Shown here: piece after piece, positions 1 through 8,590 of the stretch
Layout of the letters: each line of letters begins with the position of its first letter
Numbering within the stretch: position 1 is the stretch's first letter
Source: Shinella sp. H4-D48
GTDB taxonomy: Bacteria; Pseudomonadota; Alphaproteobacteria; Rhizobiales; Rhizobiaceae
DNA length: 64,000 bases
Direction of reading: 5' to 3'
Assembly: GCF_022637395.1 (NCBI RefSeq)
Contig: NZ_CP093338.1
Span: 186,001 to 250,000 of the forward strand
Position numbers and translations under genes: made by a program
The notes under the pieces: model-generated
The model's input: only the letters and a program-made list of their open reading frames with translations
The model's database searches: none
What the model was told of the DNA's origin: nothing

Positions 1-2
1 CC

Positions 3-239
3 AACAAGGTGCCCGGCATCCGCGCCGCGCTGACCCACGATACCTATTCGGCCGAGCGCGCGGCGCTGTCCAACAATGCGCAGATCATAACGATGGGTGC
101 ACGCGTCATCGGTTCGGAAGTCGCAAAGACCATCGCGGACGCCTTCCTTGCCCAGACCTTCGACGAAAACGGCCGCTCGGCCGGCAACGTCAATGCCATC
201 AACGACGTGGACGCCAAATACAACACCGCCGGCAAGTAA
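3..239 (+). CDS. rpiB: Ribose-5-phosphate isomerase B (RpiB/LacAB family), C-terminal part
   Basis: The 5' end lies outside the window; the frame is open from base 3 and ends with TAA at 237-239, giving the last 78 residues. The segment reading [18 protein letters not shown] followed by [14 protein letters not shown] is the conserved C-terminal half of the RpiB/LacAB sugar-phosphate isomerases. These interconvert ribose 5-phosphate and ribulose 5-phosphate in the cytoplasm; in some Rhizobiales relatives the substrate is a tetrulose phosphate of the erythritol pathway. The fragment cannot separate the two. A hairpin terminator follows directly, so this is the last gene of its operon. Confidence 0.85.
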   Translation, partial: NKVPGIRAALTHDTYSAERAALSNNAQIITMGARVIGSEVAKTIADAFLAQTFDENGRSAGNVNAINDVDAKYNTAGK

Positions 240-249
240 ACCGGCCTGG

Positions 250-280
250 AAGGGCGGAGACGGTTGTTTCCGCCCTTTCT
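250..280 (+). terminator. Rho-independent terminator after rpiB
   Basis: A nine-base-pair stem, AAGGGCGGA (250-258) with TCCGCCCTT (269-277), is followed by a short TCT tract. It lies 11 bases after the rpiB stop and in front of the convergent PCC-domain gene. Confidence 0.6.
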
Positions 281-281
281 G

Positions 282-728
282 TCAAGCCTGATCGATATCG
301 ATCAATGCGATGCCAAGTTCGGCATTGTGCCTTCGGCGCAGTTTCGCCGGCGTTTCGCGCACCACCACCTCCAATGTCGGCCGCACATGGCCTTCGAGGA
401 AATGTCCGCCCCTCGTGCTGCCATCGGACAGGCCGAGCACGACGTGAAGATGCAGACTCGCTTCGTCCTTCTCATTGACCGCGACGTCGCCCATCAGGCT
501 CAGCACCTCCGTTTGCACCTCGACGGGTATCTTCTTGTAGTTCTTCGTCTCGAATTCGAAGAAGGCGATGGTTGCCGAGCGGAAGGCGCCGATCGCCGTG
601 ATGGACGCCGCCGTAATGCGTTCCTGCCGCGCGAAGGCGGTGAGACACGCAAAAGCCTCGTCGTCTTCCTCGAGGATAAGGATGAAGGTGCGCTCACCCG
701 CATCGTTTGCCAGCAATTTGTGCTTCAT
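282..728 (-). CDS. PCC/DUF296 (PD1-like) domain protein
   Basis: The protein has 148 residues and is a single PCC domain. The hallmark glycine/histidine segment RGGHFLEGHVRPTLEVVV lies in its C-terminal third, preceded by a conserved LHLHVVLGLSDG strand. Homologues are small trimeric cytoplasmic proteins; in plants the domain is joined to AT-hooks, while the bacterial role is not settled. The start is an ATG preceded by AGGGAG about six bases upstream. It follows otsB with a 54-base gap on the same strand, so the two are probably co-transcribed. I see no AT-hook and cannot assign a biochemical function. Confidence 0.8.
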   Translation of the reverse strand: MKHKLLANDAGERTFILILEEDDEAFACLTAFARQERITAASITAIGAFRSATIAFFEFETKNYKKIPVEVQTEVLSLMGDVAVNEKDEASLHLHVVLGLSDGSTRGGHFLEGHVRPTLEVVVRETPAKLRRRHNAELGIALIDIDQA

Positions 729-782
729 CGATTTCTCCCTTGTTCTCGGGGAAAGGCGCGGAACCGGTCTGGGTTCCGGCGC

Positions 783-1595
783 TTACGACGCAGAAGCCTT
801 TCGATCGGCACTCGTGGACGCGATGGTTGCCAGTGCCGAGCGGATGGCAGAGGGAGAAGATGCCTTGGCAAGCGCGCAGGTTTCGGTCGACAACGAGCCA
901 ACACGGATCGACTTTCCGCCCCGGGCATTGGCCAGTGCAAACATGGATTCGTCCGTCAGATCGTCACCTATCGCGATCGGCAGGCGCCCGGCAAACACCG
1001 GTTCTTCCAGGTAGGACGCAACCGCTTCGCCCTTGTCGGCGCGCGATGGTCTGATTTCGAAAACCATCTTTCCGGGTTGTAACACCCAGTCCGGTCCCGC
1101 CTCCTCGGCAAAGGCACGCATGATCTGCTCTAGCGCCTTGTCATACGCTGGAGCCAATCTGTAGTGGGCCGCGACGGCAGCCCCCTTGTCCTCGATCAGC
1201 ACACCCTCCATCCACGCCGTCTGCTGCAAGAGGCGCAGCTTGATGTCGGCAAAAGCCGGCGTCTCCACGACGGCATTGACCTTGCCATCCGCGCCACGGA
1301 ACTGCGCGCCGTGCAACCCGGCGATCGGGAAACGATGCGGCGCGAAGAGCCGATCGACATAAGGAAGGCTTCGGCCCGTCACCAACGCCAATGCGCCACC
1401 GAGGCGGGCCGAAACCGCGCTGAGATCCGATCTCAGCGATAGGGGCACCTGAATGGCATCGGGGGTCGCCGCGAGGTCGATCAGCGTGCCATCGATATCG
1501 AGGAAGAGTGCCCAGCGGTCGGGCTCGTCGACGATGCGGCGAACAAGATGGCGGATGGCCGCGTCCGACGGACGCAATTTCTCCAGTTCAGTCAT
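783..1595 (-). CDS. otsB: Trehalose-6-phosphate phosphatase (OtsB), HAD superfamily
   Basis: A 270-residue HAD phosphatase. Motif I, FLDIDGTLID, lies near residue 31 and supplies the nucleophilic aspartate; motif IV appears late as GDDLTDE. The TGRSLPYVDRLF and LHGAQFRG segments are typical of OtsB. The enzyme releases trehalose from trehalose 6-phosphate. No otsA (synthase) is in the window, so the substrate must come from elsewhere in the genome. An upstream in-frame extension exists, but the ATG at 1595 gives the length normal for the family. The gene diverges from the ROK-like gene across about 106 bases. Confidence 0.9.
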   Translation of the reverse strand: MTELEKLRPSDAAIRHLVRRIVDEPDRWALFLDIDGTLIDLAATPDAIQVPLSLRSDLSAVSARLGGALALVTGRSLPYVDRLFAPHRFPIAGLHGAQFRGADGKVNAVVETPAFADIKLRLLQQTAWMEGVLIEDKGAAVAAHYRLAPAYDKALEQIMRAFAEEAGPDWVLQPGKMVFEIRPSRADKGEAVASYLEEPVFAGRLPIAIGDDLTDESMFALANARGGKSIRVGSLSTETCALAKASSPSAIRSALATIASTSADRKASAS

Positions 1596-1701
1596 GGCAT
1601 TGCAATTAGATCGTAAATCCGGCCCGGCAAGGGGTGCGCTGGAACAACTTTCATCGGGCGGCATTTGGGTTCTGCGTTTCGTCACGGGGCTGGGAGCTGG
1701 C

Positions 1702-2778
1702 ATGACAAAAAAGAAAAAACCGCAGGATAGCAACGGTGGCGCGGCGCCTGTCGCGCACGGTGCAGAGGATCTGCCGGCGGTGACGGTGGCAAGCTACAAT
1801 CTGGAGGTCCGTGACAAGGAGGGCTTTATTGGCGACCGCGCCAACAAGTCTGCCTTCCGCGACATGCTCGACGAATGGCGCAAGCGCGCTGGAGATGGTG
1901 GGCCTGACCCAATAGGGGACATTCGCACAGGCGATCTCTCCAAAAAGGATGTCGACGCATTTCTGGAGCAGCTCGAAACGGAGAAGGCAGCACTCGTTCT
2001 TTCTGCCATCGATGACTTTTCGCGGGAACTGGCCGGCGTCCTGACTCGCTACATGAAGGAAGAGCCCTGGAAGGGCGTGAAAAAGATCGTGGTCGGCGGT
2101 GGATTCAAGGACAGCCTGTCCGGCCTCATGGTGATTGCACGAACGGGCCTTCTACTGAAGGCGGCCAGAATGAAGGTGGATCTGCTGCCGATCGAGCATC
2201 ACCCTGACAAGGCAGGCCTCATCGGCGCGGTGCATCTCATTCCCGCTTGGATGCTTCGAGGTCACGACGCCATTATCGCCGTCGATATCGGCGGCACCAA
2301 CATCCGTGCCGGTATTGTCAAACTCAATCTCGATGAGAAGCCGGATTTCTCTAAGGCAAAGGTATGGAAATCGGAACTGTGGCGTCATGCGGAGGATGAG
2401 CCGCGACGCACAGCGACCATCGCCTATCTGGTCAGCATGATCGAGGACCTGATTGCCAAGGCGAAGAAGGCCAAGATCGCGCTGGCGCCTGTGATCGGCA
2501 TCGGCTGCCCGGGCATTATCGCGGCCGAGGGCTCGATTGCCCGCGGCGGCCAGAATTTGCCCGGCGGGAATTGGGAAAGCACCCATTTCAACCTGCCGGA
2601 AGCACTGTGCAAGGCGATTCCGCAGATAGCGGACCACCCGACCTTCGTCATCATGCATAACGACGCAGTCGTTCAGGGCCTATCGGAAGTGCCGCGCATG
2701 GCCGATGTCGATCATTGGGGCGCAATCACCATCGGCACTGGCCTCGGCAACGCAAGCTTCGTTCGAAAGAAAGACTAG
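1702..2778 (+). CDS. ROK-type sugar kinase-like protein with permuted motif order
   Basis: The protein has 358 residues and starts at an ATG with GGAG about seven bases upstream. The phosphate-1 motif AVDIGGTNIRAGIV (DIGGTN at 195-200), GIGCPG (266-271), the HNDA catalytic region (319-322) and GTGLGN (345-350) identify a ROK/ASKHA sugar kinase. Unusually, segments that normally close a ROK protein come first: KKIVVGGG (127-134) and DKAGLIGA (169-176) precede DIGGTN, and the chain ends just after GTGLGN. This suggests a circular permutation. No cysteine-rich zinc motif is seen. The substrate is unknown; location next to otsB hints at sugar metabolism but is not proof. Confidence 0.75.
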   Translation: MTKKKKPQDSNGGAAPVAHGAEDLPAVTVASYNLEVRDKEGFIGDRANKSAFRDMLDEWRKRAGDGGPDPIGDIRTGDLSKKDVDAFLEQLETEKAALVLSAIDDFSRELAGVLTRYMKEEPWKGVKKIVVGGGFKDSLSGLMVIARTGLLLKAARMKVDLLPIEHHPDKAGLIGAVHLIPAWMLRGHDAIIAVDIGGTNIRAGIVKLNLDEKPDFSKAKVWKSELWRHAEDEPRRTATIAYLVSMIEDLIAKAKKAKIALAPVIGIGCPGIIAAEGSIARGGQNLPGGNWESTHFNLPEALCKAIPQIADHPTFVIMHNDAVVQGLSEVPRMADVDHWGAITIGTGLGNASFVRKKD

Positions 2779-2798
2779 GCCGGCACGACGCGACCGCG

Positions 2799-3101
2799 TC
2801 AATGGTGCCGTTCCTTGCGGGTTTCGGCGGCTTTCTTCGCGCTGGCCGACCGCTCGGATGCGGGGCGGTCAGCCGATGCGGCACCGCCCTTTCGCCCGCC
2901 TTTCTCGGCGGAAGCATTCGTATCCGGCTTGCCTCGGCCAGATCCGGATTTGTTGCCGCCGCCGCTATCCTTGTTGACGGTTGCCCAGGCCCGGCGCTCA
3001 GCTTCATCCTCCGAAACGCCACGCTCCTTATAGCCTTCCTCGATATGTTCAGCCTTGCGCTTCTGCTTTTCGGTATAGGCGGATTTGTCTCCACGGGGCA
3101 T
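2799..3101 (-). CDS. Small basic hydrophilic protein (often annotated plasmid stabilization protein)
   Basis: A 100-residue, very polar protein rich in Lys, Arg, Glu, Gly and Ser. It starts MPRGDKSAYTEKQKRKAEHI and has a central ERRAWATVNK segment followed by a disordered Gly/Ser/Lys tail ending KERHH. Rhizobial proteins with this pattern are commonly labelled plasmid stabilization proteins, but I know of no demonstrated mechanism. There is no toxin or antitoxin partner beside it. It ends convergently with the ROK-like gene 20 bases away. Low complexity suggests nucleic-acid or stress-related binding at most, which is inference. Confidence 0.7.
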   Translation of the reverse strand: MPRGDKSAYTEKQKRKAEHIEEGYKERGVSEDEAERRAWATVNKDSGGGNKSGSGRGKPDTNASAEKGGRKGGAASADRPASERSASAKKAAETRKERHH

Positions 3102-3193
3102 ATCGGATCTCCTCACTGGGGCATGGATCATGCCGAAACGACAGGGCACGCCTGATGTTCCAGGCCCAACAAGCGTCGATCGCACCCGGCAGG

Positions 3194-3943
3194 TCAGGTC
3201 TTTGCCTCTTGGAGGATGTTTCCGCCGTCTACGACCAGCACTGCGCCGTTGATGTAGCTGGCCTTCGGCGAGGCCAGAAAGACAACGGCTGCGGCGACCT
3301 CGTCGGGCCGGCCTGCGCGACCGCAGGGTGTTGCCTTCGCCGCGCGGCGTTCTTCTTCTGTAGAGGCTCCCGTGTCGATCCAGCCCGGCGCGACGGCATT
3401 GATCGTGACACCATGCGGGCCGGCTTCCAGCGCGAGCGCGTGCGTCATGCCCACCATCCCGGCCTTGGCGGCGGAATAGGCGGTCTCGCCGCGATTGGCG
3501 ACATAGGGCCCTGTTACCGATGCCACATTGACGACGCGGCCATAGCCGTCCGCCAGCATGTCCGGCAGGTAGATACGGGTCGCTAGGAAGGCGGTTTTCA
3601 GCGTGACGGAGATGCCGCGATCCCAATCGGCCTCCTCCAGATCGACGAACTCACGCTGCAATGCCGGCTGTGCGAGGCTGCCCATACCGGCATTGTTGAC
3701 GAGGATGGTGGCGGGTCCTGTCACACCGCGCAGGTTCTCGACCGCCGCCTTCGCGGTAAGATCGCAGATATGACCCGTCGCCGAAAAGCCAGCAGCCCGA
3801 AGCTCGTCGGCCCGCTGGAGGATGCGTTCGCTGGTGGCAACGAGGTGAACGATGAGGCCTTCCTCCGCAAGGCTTTTCGCACAGGCGAAACCGATGCCGT
3901 CCTCGGCGCCCGCCCCCGTGATGATCGCGGTCTTGCGCTGCAT
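3194..3943 (-). CDS. Short-chain dehydrogenase/reductase (SDR), first of a pair
   Basis: A 249-residue classical SDR. The N-terminal NAD(P) motif reads TGAGAEDGIG, with two more residues than the usual TGxxxGIG. NNAGMG is intact, and the catalytic Ser, Tyr and Lys appear in NVASVTGPY and AYSAAKAG. The C-terminus VVDGGN is typical of FabG-like oxidoreductases. It starts 10 bases after the upstream SDR ends, so both are in one operon with the GntR regulator. It probably oxidises or reduces a sugar-derived or hydroxy-acid substrate; the sequence does not reveal which. Confidence 0.85.
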   Translation of the reverse strand: MQRKTAIITGAGAEDGIGFACAKSLAEEGLIVHLVATSERILQRADELRAAGFSATGHICDLTAKAAVENLRGVTGPATILVNNAGMGSLAQPALQREFVDLEEADWDRGISVTLKTAFLATRIYLPDMLADGYGRVVNVASVTGPYVANRGETAYSAAKAGMVGMTHALALEAGPHGVTINAVAPGWIDTGASTEEERRAAKATPCGRAGRPDEVAAAVVFLASPKASYINGAVLVVDGGNILQEAKT

Positions 3944-3953
3944 GGGCTTCTCC

Positions 3954-4733
3954 TCAGTAGCCAGCCGTCACGCCGAAATCGATCGACAGCGCCGCGCCGG
4001 TGATCGGGGCCGCACCCTCCTCGCACAGAAAGGCCACCATGCGCGCAATCTCGTCCGGCCGTATGAAGCGGGCGGCTGACTGCTGCGGATAGTTGGAAAG
4101 CAGCTTCGCCTTGTAGCCCTCCGGATCGCCATCGCCATAGCGCTCGGCCTGGAAGTCTATCATCGGCGTGGCGACATCGCCGGGGCAAACGGCATTAACG
4201 CGGATCTGCCGGGGCGCAAGTTCCAGCGCAAGCGCCTTGGTCAGAAGCACGAGCCCGCCTTTGGACGCGCAATAAATCGAGGCGCCGTTATTGCCGACCA
4301 GTCCGGCATCCGAGGCGATATTGACGATGGACGCACCAGCCGGGAGATGCGGGATGGCCGCCTGGATTAGGAAGAACGCGCCCTTGAGGTTGACATCCAG
4401 AACAATGTCCCAATCGTCTTCCGTCATCGTAACCGCATCGCCCTCGCGCCAGACGCCGGCCGCATTGACCAGCACGTCCAGACGGCCATGCCAGTCGATC
4501 ACTGTTTCGACGGCGGCTGCGCAGGCGGAAACCTTGCGGATATCAAGCGGTACGGCCAGCGCTTCGGCACCTTGCGACGTCAGCGCAGCGACTGTGGACG
4601 TCAGACGCTCGGACGCGAGATCAGCGACGGCGACGGCATAGCCGGCGGCCACGAGACGCGATGCGATCGTCACCCCCATGCCGCCGGCTCCTCCGGCCAC
4701 AAGCGCTACTTTCCGATTGGTCTGGTCGGTCAT
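3954..4733 (-). CDS. Short-chain dehydrogenase/reductase (SDR), second of a pair
   Basis: A 259-residue SDR with the cofactor motif AGGAGGMG, NAAGVW, the catalytic serine in SIVNIASDAG and the YCASKGG motif. ATG at 4733 is preferred to the in-frame GTG six bases earlier because GAGG lies at proper spacing to the ATG and overlaps the GTG. It starts 29 bases downstream of the GntR stop, so regulator, SDR and SDR appear to form one minus-strand operon. The two SDRs share the family fold but differ in sequence, so they probably catalyse different steps. The substrate is unknown. Confidence 0.85.
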   Translation of the reverse strand: MTDQTNRKVALVAGGAGGMGVTIASRLVAAGYAVAVADLASERLTSTVAALTSQGAEALAVPLDIRKVSACAAAVETVIDWHGRLDVLVNAAGVWREGDAVTMTEDDWDIVLDVNLKGAFFLIQAAIPHLPAGASIVNIASDAGLVGNNGASIYCASKGGLVLLTKALALELAPRQIRVNAVCPGDVATPMIDFQAERYGDGDPEGYKAKLLSNYPQQSAARFIRPDEIARMVAFLCEEGAAPITGAALSIDFGVTAGY

Positions 4734-4762
4734 GTCCACCTCTGATGTAAAAGGTCTTGGCG

Positions 4763-5494
4763 CTATTTGCGCGTCAGGCTGAAAGAGAAATGGCTGCCAC
4801 GATGATAGTCTATGGCGTAGTTCACCGGCACGCCGGCAGCGTTGAAGCAGGTTTCTGTGATGAGAAGTGCGGGGCCGAAATCGCGCAGGCCATGCCGATC
4901 CACCACGTCCTGTGGCAGCATGACGGCCGAAACGCTGGCCGCCGACATGCGTGGCCGGTTGCTATACCGCTCGAGCAGGTCAAGGAGCGACCCGCTCCAC
5001 TCGATGTCATAGAGCGGACCAGGAACGATGTCGCCTGGCAGGTAGTCGACGCAGTAGAGAATGGGCGTATCGTCATGAAGGCGTAGACGCTCGATCCGGA
5101 TGACCCGATCCGTCGGCGCGAGCCGCAGGCTTTCTGCTACACGCTTGTCCGGCGCCTCCTCGGCAATCGAAAGCACCTTGTTGACCGGCCGGTAGCCATA
5201 TTGGCGCGCCATGTCGGTAACGCTCTCGAAAACCGTTATCGGCCGGTCGACCTGCACGGCCGACAGCGCGGAGACGAAACGGCCGCGGCCATGCTCCACA
5301 TAGATCACGTCGTCCTGTTCAAGCAGTTTCAACGCCTCGCGCAGCGCAGGGCGGGAAATCTTGAAGCGCTGGGTCAGTTGGGCTTCGGTCGGCAGCTTGT
5401 CACCCGGCCTCAACCCCTCCTCACGGATGAGGTCGGCGATCCGGTCGCGGAGCTGGACGGCCAGCGTGCGAGAATCGCGCAGGGGTTCGTCCAC
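4763..5494 (-). CDS. GntR/HutC-family regulator with UTRA domain (FrlR-like)
   Basis: The protein has 243 residues and a GTG start with GAGG about six bases upstream. Residues about 8-75 form the GntR winged helix (RIADLIREEGLRPGDKLPTE, SRPALREALKLLEQDD). Residues about 95-235 form the UTRA ligand-binding domain, with the RIERLRLHDDTPILYCVDYLP core. HutC-type regulators usually bind palindromes of the TGTCTnGACA kind as dimers and release on binding a sugar phosphate or amino-acid derivative. Such palindromes lie upstream of this gene, the deglycase gene and the binding-protein gene, so it likely controls all three units including itself. Confidence 0.88.
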   Translation of the reverse strand: MDEPLRDSRTLAVQLRDRIADLIREEGLRPGDKLPTEAQLTQRFKISRPALREALKLLEQDDVIYVEHGRGRFVSALSAVQVDRPITVFESVTDMARQYGYRPVNKVLSIAEEAPDKRVAESLRLAPTDRVIRIERLRLHDDTPILYCVDYLPGDIVPGPLYDIEWSGSLLDLLERYSNRPRMSAASVSAVMLPQDVVDRHGLRDFGPALLITETCFNAAGVPVNYAIDYHRGSHFSFSLTRK

Positions 5495-5529
5495 CGTAAG
5501 CCTCGTCCGATTGTTGTACTTCTCCCTTC

Positions 5530-5540
5530 TTGTCTGACAA
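5530..5540. promoter_or_regulatory. Candidate GntR/HutC operator 1
   Basis: TTGTCTGACAA is a palindrome around a central T. It lies 36 bases upstream of the regulator's GTG and matches the two other sites of this locus. Its form fits HutC-subfamily operators. Confidence 0.6.
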
Positions 5541-5638
5541 ATCCTGGCGGGTCAAGGCTAGCGTACACATCCGATACTCTGCCGCACCACGGCTGCGCGC
5601 TTTGAGAACGTATTGACAGACGATATCAGTGATGTCAG

Positions 5639-5649
5639 TTGTCTTACAA
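5639..5649. promoter_or_regulatory. Candidate GntR/HutC operator 2
   Basis: TTGTCTTACAA differs by one base from operator 1 and lies 27 bases upstream of the SIS-domain gene start, where a bound repressor would block initiation. Confidence 0.58.
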
Positions 5650-5676
5650 CTTCATCATTCCTCGAAAAGAGCCACC

Positions 5677-6690
5677 ATGTTGAACTTCGATGAACAGAGA
5701 TTCCTCCGTATCCAGTCCGGCGCCGTCGCATTGCGGCAACGCCTGGAGACCATTGTCGCCGGTTGCCTCGACGCGGGCGCGGAGAACATCTTTTTCCTTG
5801 GCACGGGTGGTGCGGCGATCCTGATGCAACCGGCTGCGCAGCTTCTACAACGGCGCTCGCGCTTTCCCGCCTTCATCGACATGCCCGCCGAACTCGCGGT
5901 TACCGGTTCTGTACATCTCACGAACAGGTCCATCGTCGTCATGCCCTCACTGTCCGGCACCACAAAGGAAAGCGTCGCCTTGCTGGCGAAGCTCAAGGAG
6001 ATCGGTGCGACGGTCCTCACGCTCGTCGGCAATGCGGCTACGCCGCTCGGAGAAGGCGGCGACCACGTCTTCGTCAATGCCGCGGCGGACGATACCTCGT
6101 CAGAATCCTTCTACCTGCAATCCCTGTTTGTCGCGCTGGCGATCCTGAAGTATCGCGGCGAGATCGCGAACTACGACGATATCGTGGCTGGTCTTGACCG
6201 CATGCCAGAATTGCTGCTGGAGGTGAAGCGCGCGTACGAACCGCAGGCCGAGGCCTTTGCGAAGGTGCTCGCCGGATCGGACTATCACATTATCACCGGC
6301 GCGGGGAACGTCTGGCCGGAAGCATTCTACTACGGCATGTGCATCCTGGAAGAGATGCAGTGGATACGCACGCGTCCCGTCCACGCCTCCGATTTCTTCC
6401 ACGGCACGCTGGAACTGGTGGAGAAGGATGTCAGTGTTATCCTCTTCAAGGGCGAGGACGAACTGCGGCCACTGGCGGACCGTGTCGGCACCTTCGTGCC
6501 GCAATATACCGACAAGCTGACTGTGCTCGACACCGCTGCTTTCGCGCTGCCGGGCCTATCGTCGGAGGTTCGGGCGCTGGTATCACCTGTCGTACTGGCA
6601 ACCGTTCTCGAACGTATCAGCGCGCATCTGGAAGTCATGCGCAATCATCCGCTGACCACCCGGCGCTATTACAAGCGGGTCGCCTATTGA
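5677..6690 (+). CDS. SIS-domain sugar isomerase/deglycase, FrlB-like
   Basis: A 337-residue protein with two SIS subdomains. The first phosphosugar-binding segment is FFLGTGGAAILMQP; VVMPSLSGTTKES is the Ser/Thr-rich loop that holds the sugar phosphate. The C-terminus, NHPLTTRRYYKRVAY, closely resembles fructoselysine-6-phosphate deglycase (FrlB). Such enzymes split a phosphorylated Amadori product into glucose 6-phosphate and a free amine or amino acid. The ATG at 5677 is chosen because an earlier in-frame start would lie on the operator. The kinase that would make its substrate follows 80 bases downstream. Glucosamine-type isomerase is the main alternative. Confidence 0.85.
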   Translation: MLNFDEQRFLRIQSGAVALRQRLETIVAGCLDAGAENIFFLGTGGAAILMQPAAQLLQRRSRFPAFIDMPAELAVTGSVHLTNRSIVVMPSLSGTTKESVALLAKLKEIGATVLTLVGNAATPLGEGGDHVFVNAAADDTSSESFYLQSLFVALAILKYRGEIANYDDIVAGLDRMPELLLEVKRAYEPQAEAFAKVLAGSDYHIITGAGNVWPEAFYYGMCILEEMQWIRTRPVHASDFFHGTLELVEKDVSVILFKGEDELRPLADRVGTFVPQYTDKLTVLDTAAFALPGLSSEVRALVSPVVLATVLERISAHLEVMRNHPLTTRRYYKRVAY

Positions 6691-6770
6691 AGCCACGGCA
6701 TGACGCAACCTAAAAGCCGGAAATGCAGGATCAAGACCCCGTACTTTCATGGCCTTACCCCGGAATATTC

Positions 6771-7583
6771 ATGACGCGCCTTAAGTTCGCAGTCGTCGGC
6801 GATAACTGCATCGACCGCTTCGGCCCGCCGCTCTCTAGATCTCTCGTGGGCGGCAATGCCGTGAATGTCGCCGTACAGCTCGCACGGCTGGGGCACACAT
6901 CGTTATATTTCGGCGCGGTCGGTGAGGATGCAGCCGGACACAGGACAGGCGCGACACTCACGGCAAACGGCGTAGACGTCACATATCTGCGAAAACGCCC
7001 CGGCATAACGGCCTATACCGATATCGAGATCACGCCCTCAGGCGAGCGCATCTTCGTCCATGAGGATTTCGGCGCATGTACCGGCTACAGGCCCGACGAC
7101 GCGGACATTGCGGTTCTCAAAACCATGGACCACGTTCATATCGGCTGGCTGGATGACGGCGGCGCCCTCAGGCGGGCGCTCGCAGCGGCCGGCGTCAGCG
7201 TCTCGCAGGATATTTCCGTAAATACAGATCCGAGCAATCTCGGCACCGCGGGTCTTTCCATCGTCTTCGCCTCGGCAGGCGACGGCCGTGGCGCGGCCGA
7301 TGCCCTGTTGCATAAGCTGCTTGGAGATGGCGCGCGGCTTGCCGTCGTCACGCGTGGCAGTAACGGTTCGGTTGCCGGCGACGGACATGAACGCGTCGCG
7401 GTCTGCAGCTTGGCCGTGCCCGTCGTGGATACGACAGGCGCAGGCGACAGCTTCATCGCCGGCTTCCTTGGCGCACGCATCGCCAAACGTCCGCTTTCGG
7501 AATGCCTCCTGTCCGGGCGTGACCACGCGGCACTGACCTGCACCCATTTCGGCGGGTTCCCGCAGGAACCGCAACCGCTCTGA
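6771..7583 (+). CDS. PfkB-family sugar kinase, FrlD-like
   Basis: A 270-residue ribokinase/PfkB kinase. The N-terminal VVGDNCIDRF and VGGNAVNVAVQLARLG correspond to the family's sugar-binding glycine motif, and the C-terminal DTTGAGDSFIAGFLG holds the catalytic aspartate and anion hole. The GDNCID start is characteristic of fructoselysine 6-kinase (FrlD). It would phosphorylate an imported fructosyl-amine for the adjacent deglycase. An alternative ATG at 6723 would add 16 residues not typical of the family. It ends convergently with the permease gene, nine bases apart, and no terminator is visible between them. Confidence 0.85.
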   Translation: MTRLKFAVVGDNCIDRFGPPLSRSLVGGNAVNVAVQLARLGHTSLYFGAVGEDAAGHRTGATLTANGVDVTYLRKRPGITAYTDIEITPSGERIFVHEDFGACTGYRPDDADIAVLKTMDHVHIGWLDDGGALRRALAAAGVSVSQDISVNTDPSNLGTAGLSIVFASAGDGRGAADALLHKLLGDGARLAVVTRGSNGSVAGDGHERVAVCSLAVPVVDTTGAGDSFIAGFLGARIAKRPLSECLLSGRDHAALTCTHFGGFPQEPQPL

Positions 7584-7592
7584 AGCCCCCTC

Positions 7593-8564
7593 TCAACGCG
7601 CGTTGAAGCGTCCGAAGCGCTCTTCGATCCGAGACTGGGCGAATTCCAGGCCGATGGACAGGATCCAGTAGATCATCGACGCGGTGATCAGCATCTCGAT
7701 ATGACGGAACTCGGTCTGGCCCTGCGTGCGGGCGAGATACATGATTTCCCAGACACCGACGACGGACACGAGCGAGGAATCCTTCAGCATAGCGATGAAC
7801 TGGTTTCCGGTGGGCGGGATGATGACCCGCATCGCCTGCGGCAGGATGACGAGCATCATTGTCTGGGCAGGGCTAAGACCGAGCGCCGTCGCACCCTCCG
7901 TCTGTCCGCGATTGATGCTCTGGATGCCTGCGCGGAAAATTTCCGTCATATAGGCCCCGTAGCAGAGCGACAGAGCAAGAATACCTGCCGGCACAGCACC
8001 GATCACGTAACCGACCTGCGGCAGGCCGAGATAGATGATGTAGATCTGCATGAGCAGCGGCAGGCCGCGAAACAGCGAGGTGTAAAAGGTCGCGAGGCCG
8101 TAGATAACACCATTGCTGGATAATTTCGCGATCGCGCCGGCAAGCGCGATGATGGTCGCGATGATGATCGATATGGCCGAGATATAGAGCGTCGTGACGA
8201 CGCCCTGCGAAATGAGGAAGCCGATCTTCTTGGCGATGAAGGCGAAGGACAGATCGAAGGAATAGAAGAATAGCATCAGCAGCGCGAAGAGTTCGACCCA
8301 GACCGCCACGATCTGCTGACGCCTTGAGAGCTGGCGCAACGCCTTCCAATTCGCAGCGAGGATCAGAGCGATCAACACCGCAGAGATAAGCCGGCCAACG
8401 CCCGGATTGGCCTTGATCCATTCCGCCGACGAGGGCAGCAGATGGCCCATCCAGACGGGGCTCACCCCAAGCGCATAGAGGGTGGCCACAATGAAGGCGA
8501 GGATCAGCAGGCTCCCGACCCTGCGCGCTGTTTCGGGATAGGAGAGTATCAGTCGACCGATCAT
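7593..8564 (-). CDS. Polar amino-acid ABC transporter permease (HisMQ family)
   Basis: A 323-residue inner-membrane permease. Several hydrophobic segments precede the transport core, and the EAA loop contacting the ATPase reads EIFRAGIQSINRGQTEGATALGL. The N-terminal half holds extra membrane spans (about residues 15-35, 60-75 and 85-110), as in single-permease polar amino-acid systems. It is last in a minus-strand unit with the FAD enzyme and the binding protein. No ATP-binding subunit lies in the locus, so it must borrow one or depend on a gene elsewhere. A fructosyl-amino acid is the likely cargo from context. Confidence 0.88.
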   Translation of the reverse strand: MIGRLILSYPETARRVGSLLILAFIVATLYALGVSPVWMGHLLPSSAEWIKANPGVGRLISAVLIALILAANWKALRQLSRRQQIVAVWVELFALLMLFFYSFDLSFAFIAKKIGFLISQGVVTTLYISAISIIIATIIALAGAIAKLSSNGVIYGLATFYTSLFRGLPLLMQIYIIYLGLPQVGYVIGAVPAGILALSLCYGAYMTEIFRAGIQSINRGQTEGATALGLSPAQTMMLVILPQAMRVIIPPTGNQFIAMLKDSSLVSVVGVWEIMYLARTQGQTEFRHIEMLITASMIYWILSIGLEFAQSRIEERFGRFNAR

Positions 8565-8590
8565 GTTTCGCCCTTTCCCGTTTCAGACAT

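Noticed and set aside
5613-5640. TTGACA at 5613 as the -35 box of the deglycase promoter
   Set aside because: No acceptable -10 hexamer lies 16-18 bases downstream, so no promoter was called.
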